A stretch of DNA of 64,000 nt from CAWDDG01 sp963801065 (GTDB lineage Bacteria > Actinomycetota > Actinomycetes > Jiangellales > Jiangellaceae). The notes below the pieces were generated by a model, which was not told where the DNA came from, did not search any database, and saw nothing but the letters and a program-made list of their open reading frames with translations. Position numbers and translations under genes: made by a program. This document shows positions 1 to 7,873 of this stretch, piece after piece (the stretch's first letter is position 1; the number at the start of each line of letters is the position of its first letter). The stretch covers positions 124,001 through 188,000 of the forward strand of contig CAWDDG010000005.1 of NCBI GenBank assembly GCA_963801065.1, in the 5' to 3' direction.

Positions 1-162
1 CAGCGAGCCGGCGACCTGGTCGGCGTACGCCTTGGCGGCCCGGTCGCCGATGAGCAGCACCCTGGTGCCGCCGAGCCGCGTGACCTCGGCCAGGACCCGG
101 GACAGGGCTCCGGCGCCGAACACCACGCGGGACGCCGGCGTGTCGTGCACGAACTCCTTCAT
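1..162 (-). CDS. Maleylacetate reductase, N-terminal part (partial)
   Basis: Only the first 54 codons are present; the gene runs off the left edge. The N-terminus (MKEFVHDTPASRVVFGAGAL, then a stretch ending in VLLIGDRAAK) matches the start of iron-type alcohol dehydrogenases of the maleylacetate reductase family, which reduce maleylacetate to 3-oxoadipate with NAD(P)H. Its ATG overlaps the stop of the preceding SnoaL-like gene in an ATGA junction, so the two are probably translationally coupled. It is the last visible gene of the hydroquinone operon, and its product feeds the CatI/CatJ CoA-transferase encoded at 7.9-9.5 kb. The call rests on the short N-terminus plus strong context; the C-terminal metal-binding region cannot be seen. 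Confidence 0.75.
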   Translation of the reverse strand, partial: MKEFVHDTPASRVVFGAGALSRVLAEVTRLGGTRVLLIGDRAAKAYADQVAGSL

Positions 163-635
163 CCGGAGCTGTTCTGCGCGGCCAGCCAGGGGTAGCGCTC
201 GGTGTCACGACCGGCGTAGTCGGGATCCAGGTAGATGAAGCACCGCTGGATCAACCAGTCGCGGATCTCGAAGACGTCGCACCACCGGCCGGCGCCCCAA
301 TCGGGCACACCCGCCCGCCAGGGTCCGTCCCGGTGCTCGCCGTGGCTGGTGCCCTCGCACGCCAACAGGTCGGTCCCGGAAAGGATCCAGGTGAACGCGG
401 CGTAGTCGTGGACGATTCCTTTCAGCGTGCCGCCAACGTCGCCGAACAGCCGCCCGATCTCTTCCTTGCCGGTGGCCAGGCCCCATTTCGGGAAGTACAC
501 CTGGGCGTCGTCGGCGAACAGGTCGAGGATGCTGCCTCCGGTCGACGTGACACCGGCGTTGTCGAAGGCCTTGAGATACTCCAGGGCGACGGACTTGCGC
601 TGCTCGTCGGTCATTGTCTGGCGGGTGAGAGCCAT
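159..635 (-). CDS. SnoaL-like / NTF2-fold protein
   Basis: A 158-residue single-domain protein with the NTF2-like pattern: an N-terminal helix (SVALEYLKAFD), an ILDLFADDAQVYFP strand segment, then a beta-rich C-terminal half. Members of this fold act as small cyclases, isomerases or hydratases, or bind small ligands, so no reaction can be assigned. It sits between the semialdehyde dehydrogenase and maleylacetate reductase genes of the hydroquinone operon and overlaps the latter by 4 bases. The position suggests a role on a pathway intermediate, for example isomerising or protecting 4-hydroxymuconic semialdehyde or maleylacetate; that is inference only. Confidence 0.7.
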   Translation of the reverse strand: MALTRQTMTDEQRKSVALEYLKAFDNAGVTSTGGSILDLFADDAQVYFPKWGLATGKEEIGRLFGDVGGTLKGIVHDYAAFTWILSGTDLLACEGTSHGEHRDGPWRAGVPDWGAGRWCDVFEIRDWLIQRCFIYLDPDYAGRDTERYPWLAAQNSSG

Positions 636-698
636 GGGGATTCCTCCTTCGGCCGCACAGTGCGCGGCGCCCCCGTTACGACATGTCGGACCGGCGGA

Positions 699-2165
699 TC
701 AGGCTCGTGGGTAGAACGGCGGCAGCTCGGCGTCGACGTTGACCCAGACGGCCTTGGCCTCGGTGTACTCGTGCATCGCCTCGAAGCCCATCTCGCGGCC
801 GTAGCCGGATGCGCCCGTCCCACCGAACGGTGAGCCCGGGTTGACCCGCTTGTACGCGTTGATCCAGACCATCCCGGCCCGCAAGTCGCGGGCCATCCGG
901 TGGGCACGCGACAGGTCCCGGGTCCACAGGCCCGCGCCGAGTGCGTAGTCGATGCCGTTGGCCAGACGCAACGCCTCGTCGTCCGACCCGAAGGTGTGCA
1001 CGGTCATGAACGGGCCGAAGACCTCCTCGGAGGCGACCCGACTGCCAGGCTCGGCGCGCACGACCGTCGGCCGGACGTAGCAACCGTCGGCGAGCGCCGG
1101 GTCCTCGGGTGCGACACCGCCGGTGAGCACCTCGCCGCCCTCGTCGACGGCGATCTTGACGTACGACAGCACCCGGTCGCGGTGCTGTGGCGACGTCAGC
1201 GGCCCCATCTCGGTCGCCGGGTCTTTGGGATCGCCGACCCGGATCGAGTCGGCCAGGGGCACGAACCGGGCCAGGAACTCTTCGGCCACCGACTCGTGGA
1301 CGATCAGCCGGCTGGCGGCGATGCACGCCTGGCCCTGGTTGTGGAAGATGCCGAACGCCGTTCCGCCCACGGCAGCGGTCAGATCGGCATCGGCGAAAAC
1401 GACGTTGGCGCCCTTGCCGCCGAGCTCGAGGTGGACCCTCTTCAGGTTGCCGGCGCTCGCGGCCACGACGGCGCGCCCCACCGCCGTGGAACCGGTGAAC
1501 GAGACCTTCGCGATGTCCGGGTGGTCGAGGATCCGCTGGCCCGCCGTCGGGCCGTAGCCCGGGACGACGTTGACCACGCCCGGAGGGAACCCGACGTCCG
1601 CGACCAGCTCGGCAATGCGCAGAGCGGAGAGCGGCGTCAGCTCGGCGGGCTTGAGCACGACGGTGTTGCCGGCAGCCAGGGCAGGACCCAGCTTCCAGCT
1701 GGTGAACATCACCGGGAAGTTCCACGGAACGATCTGGCCCACCACGCCGAGCGGCTCCCGGACCACGTAGTCCAGGAAGCCCCGCTCGACCGGGACGACC
1801 GAACCCTGGAACTTGTCGGCCATCCCGCCGAAGTACCGGAAGGTCGCAGCGGTGCGCGGAACGTCGAGGCCGCGGGTGTCCCGGATCGGGTGACCGGTGT
1901 CCCGCGTCTCGAGCATCGCGAGCCCGTCGATGTCGGCCTCGATCGCGTCGGCCAGCCGGAGGAGCAACCGGCCACGCTCGGCCGCCGGGGTCAGCCGCCA
2001 ACCGTCGAAGGCGGCCGCCGCCGCCGCCACGGCGCGGTCGACGTCGGCCGAGCGAGCCTCGGCGACCTCGGCGACCACGCCGCCGTCGTGGGGGTCACGG
2101 ACTTCGAGCGTTCCGCCGTCGACGGCGTCGACGAACTCGCCGCCGACGAACAGCCTCGTCTGCAT
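699..2165 (-). CDS. 4-hydroxymuconic semialdehyde dehydrogenase (aldehyde dehydrogenase family)
   Basis: A 488-residue NAD(P)+-dependent aldehyde dehydrogenase of usual family length. The cofactor and active-site motifs are intact: PWNFP near residue 150, FTGS near 223, the general-base Glu247 in LELGGK, and the nucleophile Cys281 in NQGQAC. I took the ATG at 2165 because MQTRLFVGGEFV is the normal family start; upstream codons in this frame run into the next gene. It lies 19 bases after the hydroquinone dioxygenase large subunit. By analogy with HapE/PnpE-type operons, the substrate should be 4-hydroxymuconic semialdehyde, oxidised to maleylacetate. Betaine-aldehyde-like dehydrogenases are similar in sequence, so the substrate call depends on the neighbours. 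Confidence 0.85.
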   Translation of the reverse strand: MQTRLFVGGEFVDAVDGGTLEVRDPHDGGVVAEVAEARSADVDRAVAAAAAAFDGWRLTPAAERGRLLLRLADAIEADIDGLAMLETRDTGHPIRDTRGLDVPRTAATFRYFGGMADKFQGSVVPVERGFLDYVVREPLGVVGQIVPWNFPVMFTSWKLGPALAAGNTVVLKPAELTPLSALRIAELVADVGFPPGVVNVVPGYGPTAGQRILDHPDIAKVSFTGSTAVGRAVVAASAGNLKRVHLELGGKGANVVFADADLTAAVGGTAFGIFHNQGQACIAASRLIVHESVAEEFLARFVPLADSIRVGDPKDPATEMGPLTSPQHRDRVLSYVKIAVDEGGEVLTGGVAPEDPALADGCYVRPTVVRAEPGSRVASEEVFGPFMTVHTFGSDDEALRLANGIDYALGAGLWTRDLSRAHRMARDLRAGMVWINAYKRVNPGSPFGGTGASGYGREMGFEAMHEYTEAKAVWVNVDAELPPFYPRA

Positions 2166-2184
2166 GCCCGGGATCCGCCGGGTG

Positions 2185-3177
2185 TCAGAACTCGACCGGG
2201 TAGGTCGGCGTCTTGCCGCTCGCGATGAGGTCCGGCAGGTCCGGGGAACCGTTCTCCCAGACGAGAAGCATCGACCGTTTCGGCGCGTAGCCCTGGTGCC
2301 GGATGTCGGCCGGCATCGCCGAGACGTCGCCCGGCCGCATGACGACCCGGGCGCGGACACCTCCCGCGTCGCGGTCCTCGACCTCCCAGGTGATCTCATC
2401 GGAGAGCTGGACGAACCACTCGACCCGGTCGTTGCCGTGGATGATCGGCAGGATGTACTCCTCGGTCGTCGGACAGAAGAGGCTGTCCTTGCAGACACTC
2501 ACGACGGACGGGTTCCAGGTGACCTGCGAGCGGGACAGGTAGGCGAACAGGCTGAACGCGGCCACCTCACGCTCGAAGCCGGGCTCGACCTCGATCTCGG
2601 GCTCGTCCTGCGGCACGTCGGCGAACATGCGGTTGACCGGGTGCCCGTTGTCGTCAGAGCGCAGTTCCTCGTCGCCGGGCACGTTCACCATGCGCTGCGC
2701 GGCGACACGCCGCCGGGTGATCGCCGCGGTGTTGGACCCGTGCCGGATGCCGAAGGCCGAGCCGGTCTCGTGCGGCGAGGCGAACGGGTCGAAGCCGTCA
2801 TTCGTCCACGCGTCGAGTATCGCCTTGAAGGTCTCGCGGATCAGCGGCGTCTCGATGTTCTCGTAGTAGTCGAGCTCCGCCTTGCGGTACGCATCGTTGT
2901 AACGGCCGGCGAAGATGTCCACGGTGCCGTAGTGGTTCATCGTGCCGAACACGCCGTCGAAGTTGACGATGCCGTAGAAGAAGTCCCAGGCCACGTCTCG
3001 CTGCAGCGCCCGCAGGAACGCGTCCACGCTCATGATGTGCGACCCGGTCGGCCAGGAGATGTAGGCGAAGAACTCGTCGCGCCGGAACCGGAACTCGCCC
3101 AGGGCGAACTCGCGGTACCCGTGCGCGTTGGCGTCGGTCGACGTGACGACGACCTCGGGTGCGGTCTCGACGCTCAT
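2185..3177 (-). CDS. Hydroquinone 1,2-dioxygenase, large subunit
   Basis: A 330-residue protein (about 38 kDa), matching the size and sequence character of the beta/large subunits of two-component hydroquinone dioxygenases (HapD/PnpD type). These Fe(II) enzymes cleave hydroquinone to 4-hydroxymuconic semialdehyde. The N-terminal half is rich in aromatic residues (FFAYISWPTGSHIMSVDAFL), and the C-terminal part has a cupin-like stretch (ADIRHQGYAPKRSMLLVWENG). The small-subunit gene lies 31 bases upstream and the semialdehyde dehydrogenase 19 bases downstream, reproducing the hapCDE order. The pairing of a 19-kDa and a 38-kDa subunit beside this dehydrogenase makes the call fairly safe; the iron ligands were not assigned. 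Confidence 0.82.
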   Translation of the reverse strand: MSVETAPEVVVTSTDANAHGYREFALGEFRFRRDEFFAYISWPTGSHIMSVDAFLRALQRDVAWDFFYGIVNFDGVFGTMNHYGTVDIFAGRYNDAYRKAELDYYENIETPLIRETFKAILDAWTNDGFDPFASPHETGSAFGIRHGSNTAAITRRRVAAQRMVNVPGDEELRSDDNGHPVNRMFADVPQDEPEIEVEPGFEREVAAFSLFAYLSRSQVTWNPSVVSVCKDSLFCPTTEEYILPIIHGNDRVEWFVQLSDEITWEVEDRDAGGVRARVVMRPGDVSAMPADIRHQGYAPKRSMLLVWENGSPDLPDLIASGKTPTYPVEF

Positions 3178-3208
3178 GGGTGGCTCGCTCCTCAGGTCTC
3201 GTTCGTCG

Positions 3209-3745
3209 TCATCGGGTCTGGCAGATCTCGGCCCAGCGGTACAACGTGTCCGGACCGGTCAAGGTCTGCTGGAGCATCACCGACGGGCGCCCTGCGGTGT
3301 ACCGGTACGCGGCACCGGCCGGAAGCAGCGCCTGGTGGCCTCTGCGGCAGGTGATGCGCCCCATCCGCTGCCCCTCGGGCTCGCCGTCGAGCGCGACCGA
3401 CCCGCCGGCATCGGCCGGGAGCGGCGGTGTGTCGAGCTTGACCAGGTCGATGACGACCTCACCGTCGAGCACGAGCGCGAACTCGTCATGGGCGGACGTC
3501 CGCCAGGCGCTGACGCCCTCCGCGCGGATGGCCTCGAGGACGTACTCCATGTTCCTCGCGACGGCGACCTTCTCGTAGGGCTTGGACATGGCCGCAACCT
3601 CGAAGATGTTCGAGAAGGCGTAGTGGCGCGGGTCATCGTTGATGATCTCGACGCCGCCCTTGTCGAAGCTCTCGAGCGACCCGAACCTGGTCACATACGT
3701 CTCGGCCTCGTAGGCACCCGAGACCGTGCGAACTCCCTGCGACAC
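3209..3745 (-). CDS. Hydroquinone 1,2-dioxygenase, small subunit
   Basis: A 178-residue protein (about 19 kDa), the expected size of the alpha/small subunit of the HapC/PnpC type. It contains a cupin-like core (HDEFALVLDGEVVIDLVKLD, then RRGHQALLPAGAAYRYTA) typical of this subunit. It is the first gene of the operon; the ATG at 3745 is followed directly by the large-subunit gene. A perfect 19-bp inverted repeat lies 37-55 bases upstream and is the probable control site. Together the subunits should ring-cleave hydroquinone, the common intermediate of 4-nitrophenol, 4-hydroxyacetophenone and 4-aminophenol breakdown. No monooxygenase that would make hydroquinone is in the window. Confidence 0.8.
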   Translation of the reverse strand: MSQGVRTVSGAYEAETYVTRFGSLESFDKGGVEIINDDPRHYAFSNIFEVAAMSKPYEKVAVARNMEYVLEAIRAEGVSAWRTSAHDEFALVLDGEVVIDLVKLDTPPLPADAGGSVALDGEPEGQRMGRITCRRGHQALLPAGAAYRYTAGRPSVMLQQTLTGPDTLYRWAEICQTR

Positions 3746-3781
3746 GCTCCCACCTCCCGGTCAGGCTGACCCGATCTCAGG

Positions 3782-3800
3782 CTGTTCGGCATCCGAACAG
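3782..3800. promoter_or_regulatory. Inverted repeat, probable IclR-family operator of the hydroquinone operon
   Basis: The sequence CTGTTCGGCATCCGAACAG is a perfect palindrome with 8-base arms and a 3-base centre. Its core has the form GTTCG-N5-CGAAC, like known PcaR/PobR-type IclR sites. It lies 37-55 bases before the small-subunit start. A second partial copy (GTTCGGATGTCAACA) is at 3841-3855. Similar sites precede catI at 9.5 kb, and an IclR gene is at 7.0-7.8 kb. Binding is inferred. Confidence 0.65.
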
Positions 3801-3891
3801 GTATTCGCTGAGTGAACACCACCCATCCTCCGGCTGCCGTGTTCGGATGTCAACAGGCCGTCATCGGCGATTTCGGGCGTGTGACCTGCGC

Positions 3892-4653
3892 TCAGCGGCG
3901 GCGCGCGTGCAACACCGGCGTCGCGCCGACGACCAGGGAGCGAACCTGCGCGAGCAGGTCGGCCACGTCGACCTCGTGCGCGACCGTCACCCGGAGCACG
4001 TCGGCCCCGGCGGCGGCGAACTCGAGCACCTGGGTCTGCGCCTGCTCGTAGGTGCCGAAGAGGCCGCTGTCCCGGGGATGACCGGTGCCGGCGAACCGCG
4101 GGTCGCGCAGCGCCCGCGCCTCGGCCTCGCTGAACGTCCGGCCGATCGAGACGGGCACGGAGGCAGCGACGACGTGCCGGCCGGCGTCCAGGCCGGCCGC
4201 ATCTCGCGCTGCGACCGCCGCGGCGACACCGGCGACCGTTGCGCTCCGGCTCGTCGACGTGACCACGGTGCCGGCCGCGGCCGGGTCGAAGGATCGGAGC
4301 CGCACCCTGGCGTGCCATGCGTCGGGACCGCCGATGGCGCGCACGAGCGGCGCCGTCGTGGCCGGCAGCTCAACCAGGATCTCGGCGCTCTCGCCCGGGT
4401 CGAGCCGCAGCAGCCCGGCAACCTGGCCGTCGTGGTCGCCGTGCACGACGAGTCCGAGCCGGGCGCCCGCCGCTGCGTGCGCCAGCCCCTCGAGTCTGGC
4501 CGGGTCCGGCCAGCCGAAGTCACCGCCGACCGGAAGCCAGACCTCGGCGTAGCGCAACCGGCGGGCGAGTGTGGCCGCGTGGTCCTGGGCAGAGGCAGAG
4601 TGCTCGGCATGGAGCGTCAGGGCGAGCGTGATCAGGATCCCTGGCGCGGCCAT
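3892..4653 (-). CDS. Luciferase-like (flavin monooxygenase fold) protein
   Basis: A 253-residue protein whose C-terminal part (DSGLFGTYEQAQTQVLEFAA, then LRVTVAHEVDVADLLAQVRSL) resembles the end of bacterial luciferase-like F420/FMN-dependent TIM-barrel proteins. It is shorter than the usual 300-350 residues and has a divergent N-terminal half, so it may be a degenerate or specialised member, and catalysis is uncertain. The ATG at 4653 is the first methionine after an unrelated reading region and lies 24 bases from the divergent start of the CoxE-like gene, so both must share a very small promoter region. It lies just upstream of the hydroquinone operon on the same strand. Confidence 0.55.
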   Translation of the reverse strand: MAAPGILITLALTLHAEHSASAQDHAATLARRLRYAEVWLPVGGDFGWPDPARLEGLAHAAAGARLGLVVHGDHDGQVAGLLRLDPGESAEILVELPATTAPLVRAIGGPDAWHARVRLRSFDPAAAGTVVTSTSRSATVAGVAAAVAARDAAGLDAGRHVVAASVPVSIGRTFSEAEARALRDPRFAGTGHPRDSGLFGTYEQAQTQVLEFAAAGADVLRVTVAHEVDVADLLAQVRSLVVGATPVLHARRR

Positions 4654-4664
4654 GCACTGCTCCC

Positions 4665-4670
4665 TAGACT
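4665..4670 (+). promoter_or_regulatory. -10 box for a leaderless CoxE-like gene
   Basis: TAGACT lies seven bases before the ATG at 4678, with no Shine-Dalgarno sequence between. This is the usual spacing for a transcript that starts at or next to the start codon. Confidence 0.45.
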
Positions 4671-4677
4671 GTGCGAT

Positions 4678-6081
4678 ATGCGGACCTCTGTGCGCGAAGC
4701 GTACGACGAACGCCGAATGCCGTCCACTGTGCTCGAGCCGGTTCTCGCGCTTGCGCGCAGGTTGCGGGCCGGGGGGCTCCCGGTCTCGACCGGCGAGACC
4801 ATCGACGCCACCCGCGCGCTCGGCCAGGTCGACATCGCGGACCGCGGGCAGGTCCGCGAGGCGCTGCGATCCAGTCTGGTCAAGGACCCTACCCACGACG
4901 ACGTGTTCGATCTCGCGTTCGAGTCCTTGTTCGCACGGCCGGCCGCCTCCTCCACGGTGAGCGACAGGGCGTCGGTTCCGGACGACGTCCAGGTCGGCGA
5001 GCGGGACGAGACCCCCGGAGACCCCGTGACGCTGCTGGCCGATGCGATCCTCACGGGCGACGACGACGCCGTGAACCGGCTGCTCGACGATGCCGTCGAG
5101 AGGTGGGCGGGAACGGCGGACGGCCGCTCCGTCGAGCACCACATCCAGCGTGTCCTACACCGGATGGACCTCGCCCGGCTCTACCGCCGGGTGCTCCAAC
5201 CCGACCCGGATGCCGACGCGCTCCAGCGCAGTGTCAGCGCGGCCGAGGCCGACCTGCGGATGCAGGAGATCAAGCGGCGGATCGAGGCTCTGGTGGCCGC
5301 CCAGCTCGGGCAGTCAGCAGCCACGCCACCCTCGCGGCCGCCGGATGCCCTCGAGGACACTCCGTTCCTTCGCGCCGGCCCCGACGAGCTGGCGGCGCTG
5401 CGCAGCGCCGTGCGGCCCCTGGCCCGAAGGCTCGCCGGCCGCCTCGGGCGCCAGGCCCGGCGCCGCGGTCGCGGCACACTCGACATGCGCCGCACACTGC
5501 GCCGGTCGATCGCGTCCGGCGGCGTTCCGCTCGACATCGTCCTGAAACGACGGCACCCCACCAAGCCGGATCTCGTCGTGCTGTGCGACGTATCCGGCTC
5601 GACCGCCCAGTTCGCACCGTTCACGCTGGCCCTTCTGCACGCGATGCACCAGGAGTTCCGGCGAGTGCGCTCCTTCGTGTTCGTCGACGGCATCGTGGAG
5701 ATCACCGACCTGCTCGAGTCCGCGCCCGGCGTGCTCGACCCCAGGCACCTCCTGGACCGCCGGGGCCTGATGGCGCGGGACGGTCGCAGCGACTACGCCC
5801 TCGCCTTCGCGCGGTTCCTGGAGGACTGGCCGGACGCCGTCGGCCCGCGGACCACGGTGATCGTCGGCGGCGACGCCCGTTCGCACGACCGGCCACCGGC
5901 TCTTCCGCAGCTGGCCGAGTTGGCCCGGATGTCCCGCCGCCTCTACTGGCTCGATCCCGAGCCGGCCGCCGAGTGGCAGTCTGCGGATTCCGACCTGTCG
6001 CTCTACGCGAACCACTGCACGGACGTCTTCGAGGTGTCCACGCTGCGCCAGCTCGTCGAGTGCGTGGCACGGATCGCGTGA
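4678..6081 (+). CDS. CoxE-like VWA-domain protein
   Basis: A 467-residue protein with an N-terminal helical domain (residues about 15-270, very Arg-rich near the end) and a C-terminal von Willebrand A domain of the CoxE/DUF1175-like kind. The MIDAS motif is visible as CDVSGST near residues 300-308, and a conserved YWLDPEP segment lies near the C-terminus. Such proteins pair with MoxR AAA+ ATPases in maturing or activating metalloenzymes. Here the MoxR gene is convergent, 9 bases away on the other strand, rather than in the same operon as is usual. I chose ATG 4678 because a -10 box is placed for leaderless expression; the in-frame ATG at 4717 is an alternative. The client enzyme is unknown. 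Confidence 0.78.
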   Translation: MRTSVREAYDERRMPSTVLEPVLALARRLRAGGLPVSTGETIDATRALGQVDIADRGQVREALRSSLVKDPTHDDVFDLAFESLFARPAASSTVSDRASVPDDVQVGERDETPGDPVTLLADAILTGDDDAVNRLLDDAVERWAGTADGRSVEHHIQRVLHRMDLARLYRRVLQPDPDADALQRSVSAAEADLRMQEIKRRIEALVAAQLGQSAATPPSRPPDALEDTPFLRAGPDELAALRSAVRPLARRLAGRLGRQARRRGRGTLDMRRTLRRSIASGGVPLDIVLKRRHPTKPDLVVLCDVSGSTAQFAPFTLALLHAMHQEFRRVRSFVFVDGIVEITDLLESAPGVLDPRHLLDRRGLMARDGRSDYALAFARFLEDWPDAVGPRTTVIVGGDARSHDRPPALPQLAELARMSRRLYWLDPEPAAEWQSADSDLSLYANHCTDVFEVSTLRQLVECVARIA

Positions 6082-6090
6082 ACCCAGGCG

Positions 6091-6984
6091 CTAGGCCGGC
6101 TGCTCGGTCAGGCGCAGCTGCTGCACCGCCCGATCCTGGTCGGCCTGGTGCTTGAGGACGACGCCCAGTGTCGACGCGGCGGCGGCACCGTCGAGGGTGT
6201 CGAGGCCGAGGGCGAGCATGGTGCGGGCCCAGTCGATGGTCTCGGCGATCGACGGCGGCTTGCGTAGGTCCATCGCCCGTAGCGCCCGTACCGTCCGCAC
6301 CACCTGTTCGGCCAGCCCGTCCGCGACTCCGGGAACGCGGGCCAGCACGATCGCCTTCTCCCGGGCGGCGTCCGGGTAGTCCAGGTGCAGATAGAGGCAG
6401 CGCCGCTTCAGCGCCTCGGACAGTTCCCGAGTGGCGTTCGAGGTGAGGACGACGAACGGCCGTCGGGTCGCCGAGATGGTGCCCAGCTCGGGCACGGTGA
6501 TCTGGAAGTCCGACAAGACCTCGAGCAGGAGCCCTTCGACCTCGACGTCGGCCTTGTCGGTCTCGTCGATCAGCAGCACGGTCGGCTCGGTCCGGCGGAT
6601 CGCGGTGAGCAGGGGCCTAGCGAGCAGGAACTCCTCGGAGAAGATGTCGTCGTGTACGGACTCCCACCGGGCGTCTTCGGAGACGGCCTGCGCCGCCTGG
6701 ATCCGCAGCAGCTGTTTCTTGTAGTTCCACTCGTACAGCGCCCGTGCCTCGTCGAGGCCTTCGTAGCACTGGAGCCGGACGAGACCGCCGTCGACGGCCG
6801 TGGCGACCGCCTTCGCCAGTTCGGTCTTGCCGACGCCGGCAGGCCCTTCGACCAGCAGAGGCTTGCCGAGCCGGTCGGCCAGGAACACGGTGGTCGCGAT
6901 CGCCTCGTCGGCGAGATAGCCCACCTCGGCGAGCCGCTCCCGCACCTGCGAGACGTCGGCGAACCTCGCCTGATCCTCGGCCAT
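6091..6984 (-). CDS. MoxR-family AAA+ ATPase
   Basis: A 297-residue ATPase of normal MoxR length. Walker A is EGPAGVGKTELAKA (residues about 44-57), Walker B is VLLIDETDKAD, and sensor regions such as VVLTSNATRELSEALKRRC are intact. MoxR proteins act as chaperone-like ATPases together with VWA partners to assemble or activate enzyme complexes. It follows the IclR gene by 3 bases, so it is probably the last gene of the catI-catJ-iclR-moxR operon. The CoxE-like partner is directly convergent. This ties the MoxR/VWA pair to the aromatic pathway by position. Confidence 0.9.
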   Translation of the reverse strand: MAEDQARFADVSQVRERLAEVGYLADEAIATTVFLADRLGKPLLVEGPAGVGKTELAKAVATAVDGGLVRLQCYEGLDEARALYEWNYKKQLLRIQAAQAVSEDARWESVHDDIFSEEFLLARPLLTAIRRTEPTVLLIDETDKADVEVEGLLLEVLSDFQITVPELGTISATRRPFVVLTSNATRELSEALKRRCLYLHLDYPDAAREKAIVLARVPGVADGLAEQVVRTVRALRAMDLRKPPSIAETIDWARTMLALGLDTLDGAAAASTLGVVLKHQADQDRAVQQLRLTEQPA

Positions 6985-6987
6985 CGG

Positions 6988-7806
6988 TCACCCCCGTCCG
7001 GATGCCACAGCCAGGCCGCCGCGCAGGTCGTCCTCGATCCGGCGAGCCGTCTCCTGCAGCGGAGGGAGCAGTTCCTTGCGGATCGACTCCGACGTGCCGC
7101 GGCTGGCAGGTGCAGAGACATTCATCGCCGCCAGCGCTCGGCCGTTGCCTTGGCGGATGGGCACTGCGAGGGAGCGCAGGCCTTCTTCCAGCTCCTGGTC
7201 GACCAGCGCGTACCCCAGGGCGCGGATGCGGGCGAGGATCCCGCGTAGCCTCTCCGGATCCGTGACCGTCCGGCGGGTGAACGGCCGCAACTCGGCCGTG
7301 GCGAGATAGGCGTCCAGCCAGTCGTCGGGCTGATGAGCCAGCAGCACCCGGCCCATGGAGGTGGCGTACGCCGGGAAGCGGGTGCCGACGCTGATGCTGA
7401 CGGTCATGATCCGCTTGGTCGGTACCCGGGCGACATAGACGACCTCGTCACCGTCGAGCACACAGACCGAGCACGACTCGTGCACCCGCGCGACGAGGGT
7501 CTCCATGTGGGGCTGCGCGACCTCGGGGAGGGTGAGGCTGGACAGGTATGCGTAGCCCAGCTCGAGGATCCGGGGTCGCAGCGCGAACAGCCGCCCGTCG
7601 GTCCGCACATAGCCGAGCTCGACCAGTGTGAGCAGGAAGCGCCGGGCGGCGGCACGCGTCAGGCCGGTGGCGCGCGCGACCTCCGAGAGCGTCAGCTCCT
7701 GGTGCTCGGTGTCGAATGCCCGGATGACAGCGAGGCCGCGCTCGAGCGACTTGACGAAGTCCGTGCCGCGCGAGCTCTCCTTCTCGTCGGCAACCCGGTC
7801 AGTCAC
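6988..7806 (-). CDS. IclR-family transcriptional regulator (PcaR/PobR-like)
   Basis: A 272-residue regulator with the N-terminal winged helix-turn-helix (SLERGLAVIRAFDTEHQELT, then ARATGLTRAAARRFLLTL, residues about 20-60) and the IclR effector domain after it (ESCSVCVLDGDEVVYVARVP; FPAYATSMGRVLLA). The family controls aromatic catabolism genes, often as activators responding to 3-oxoadipate or protocatechuate-type compounds. It lies 67 bases after catJ and 3 bases before moxR. GTTCG-N5-CGAAC repeats upstream of both the hydroquinone operon and catI fit the sites of this subgroup, so it is the likely regulator of both. The GTG start at 7806 gives the normal N-terminus. Confidence 0.88.
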   Translation of the reverse strand: MTDRVADEKESSRGTDFVKSLERGLAVIRAFDTEHQELTLSEVARATGLTRAAARRFLLTLVELGYVRTDGRLFALRPRILELGYAYLSSLTLPEVAQPHMETLVARVHESCSVCVLDGDEVVYVARVPTKRIMTVSISVGTRFPAYATSMGRVLLAHQPDDWLDAYLATAELRPFTRRTVTDPERLRGILARIRALGYALVDQELEEGLRSLAVPIRQGNGRALAAMNVSAPASRGTSESIRKELLPPLQETARRIEDDLRGGLAVASGRG

Positions 7807-7873
7807 GGGTGCACTCCCTCGGGTACGTGTGATCCGGTGGCTCGCGCCTCGGCCGGAGCCCAGCGTACGGCCC

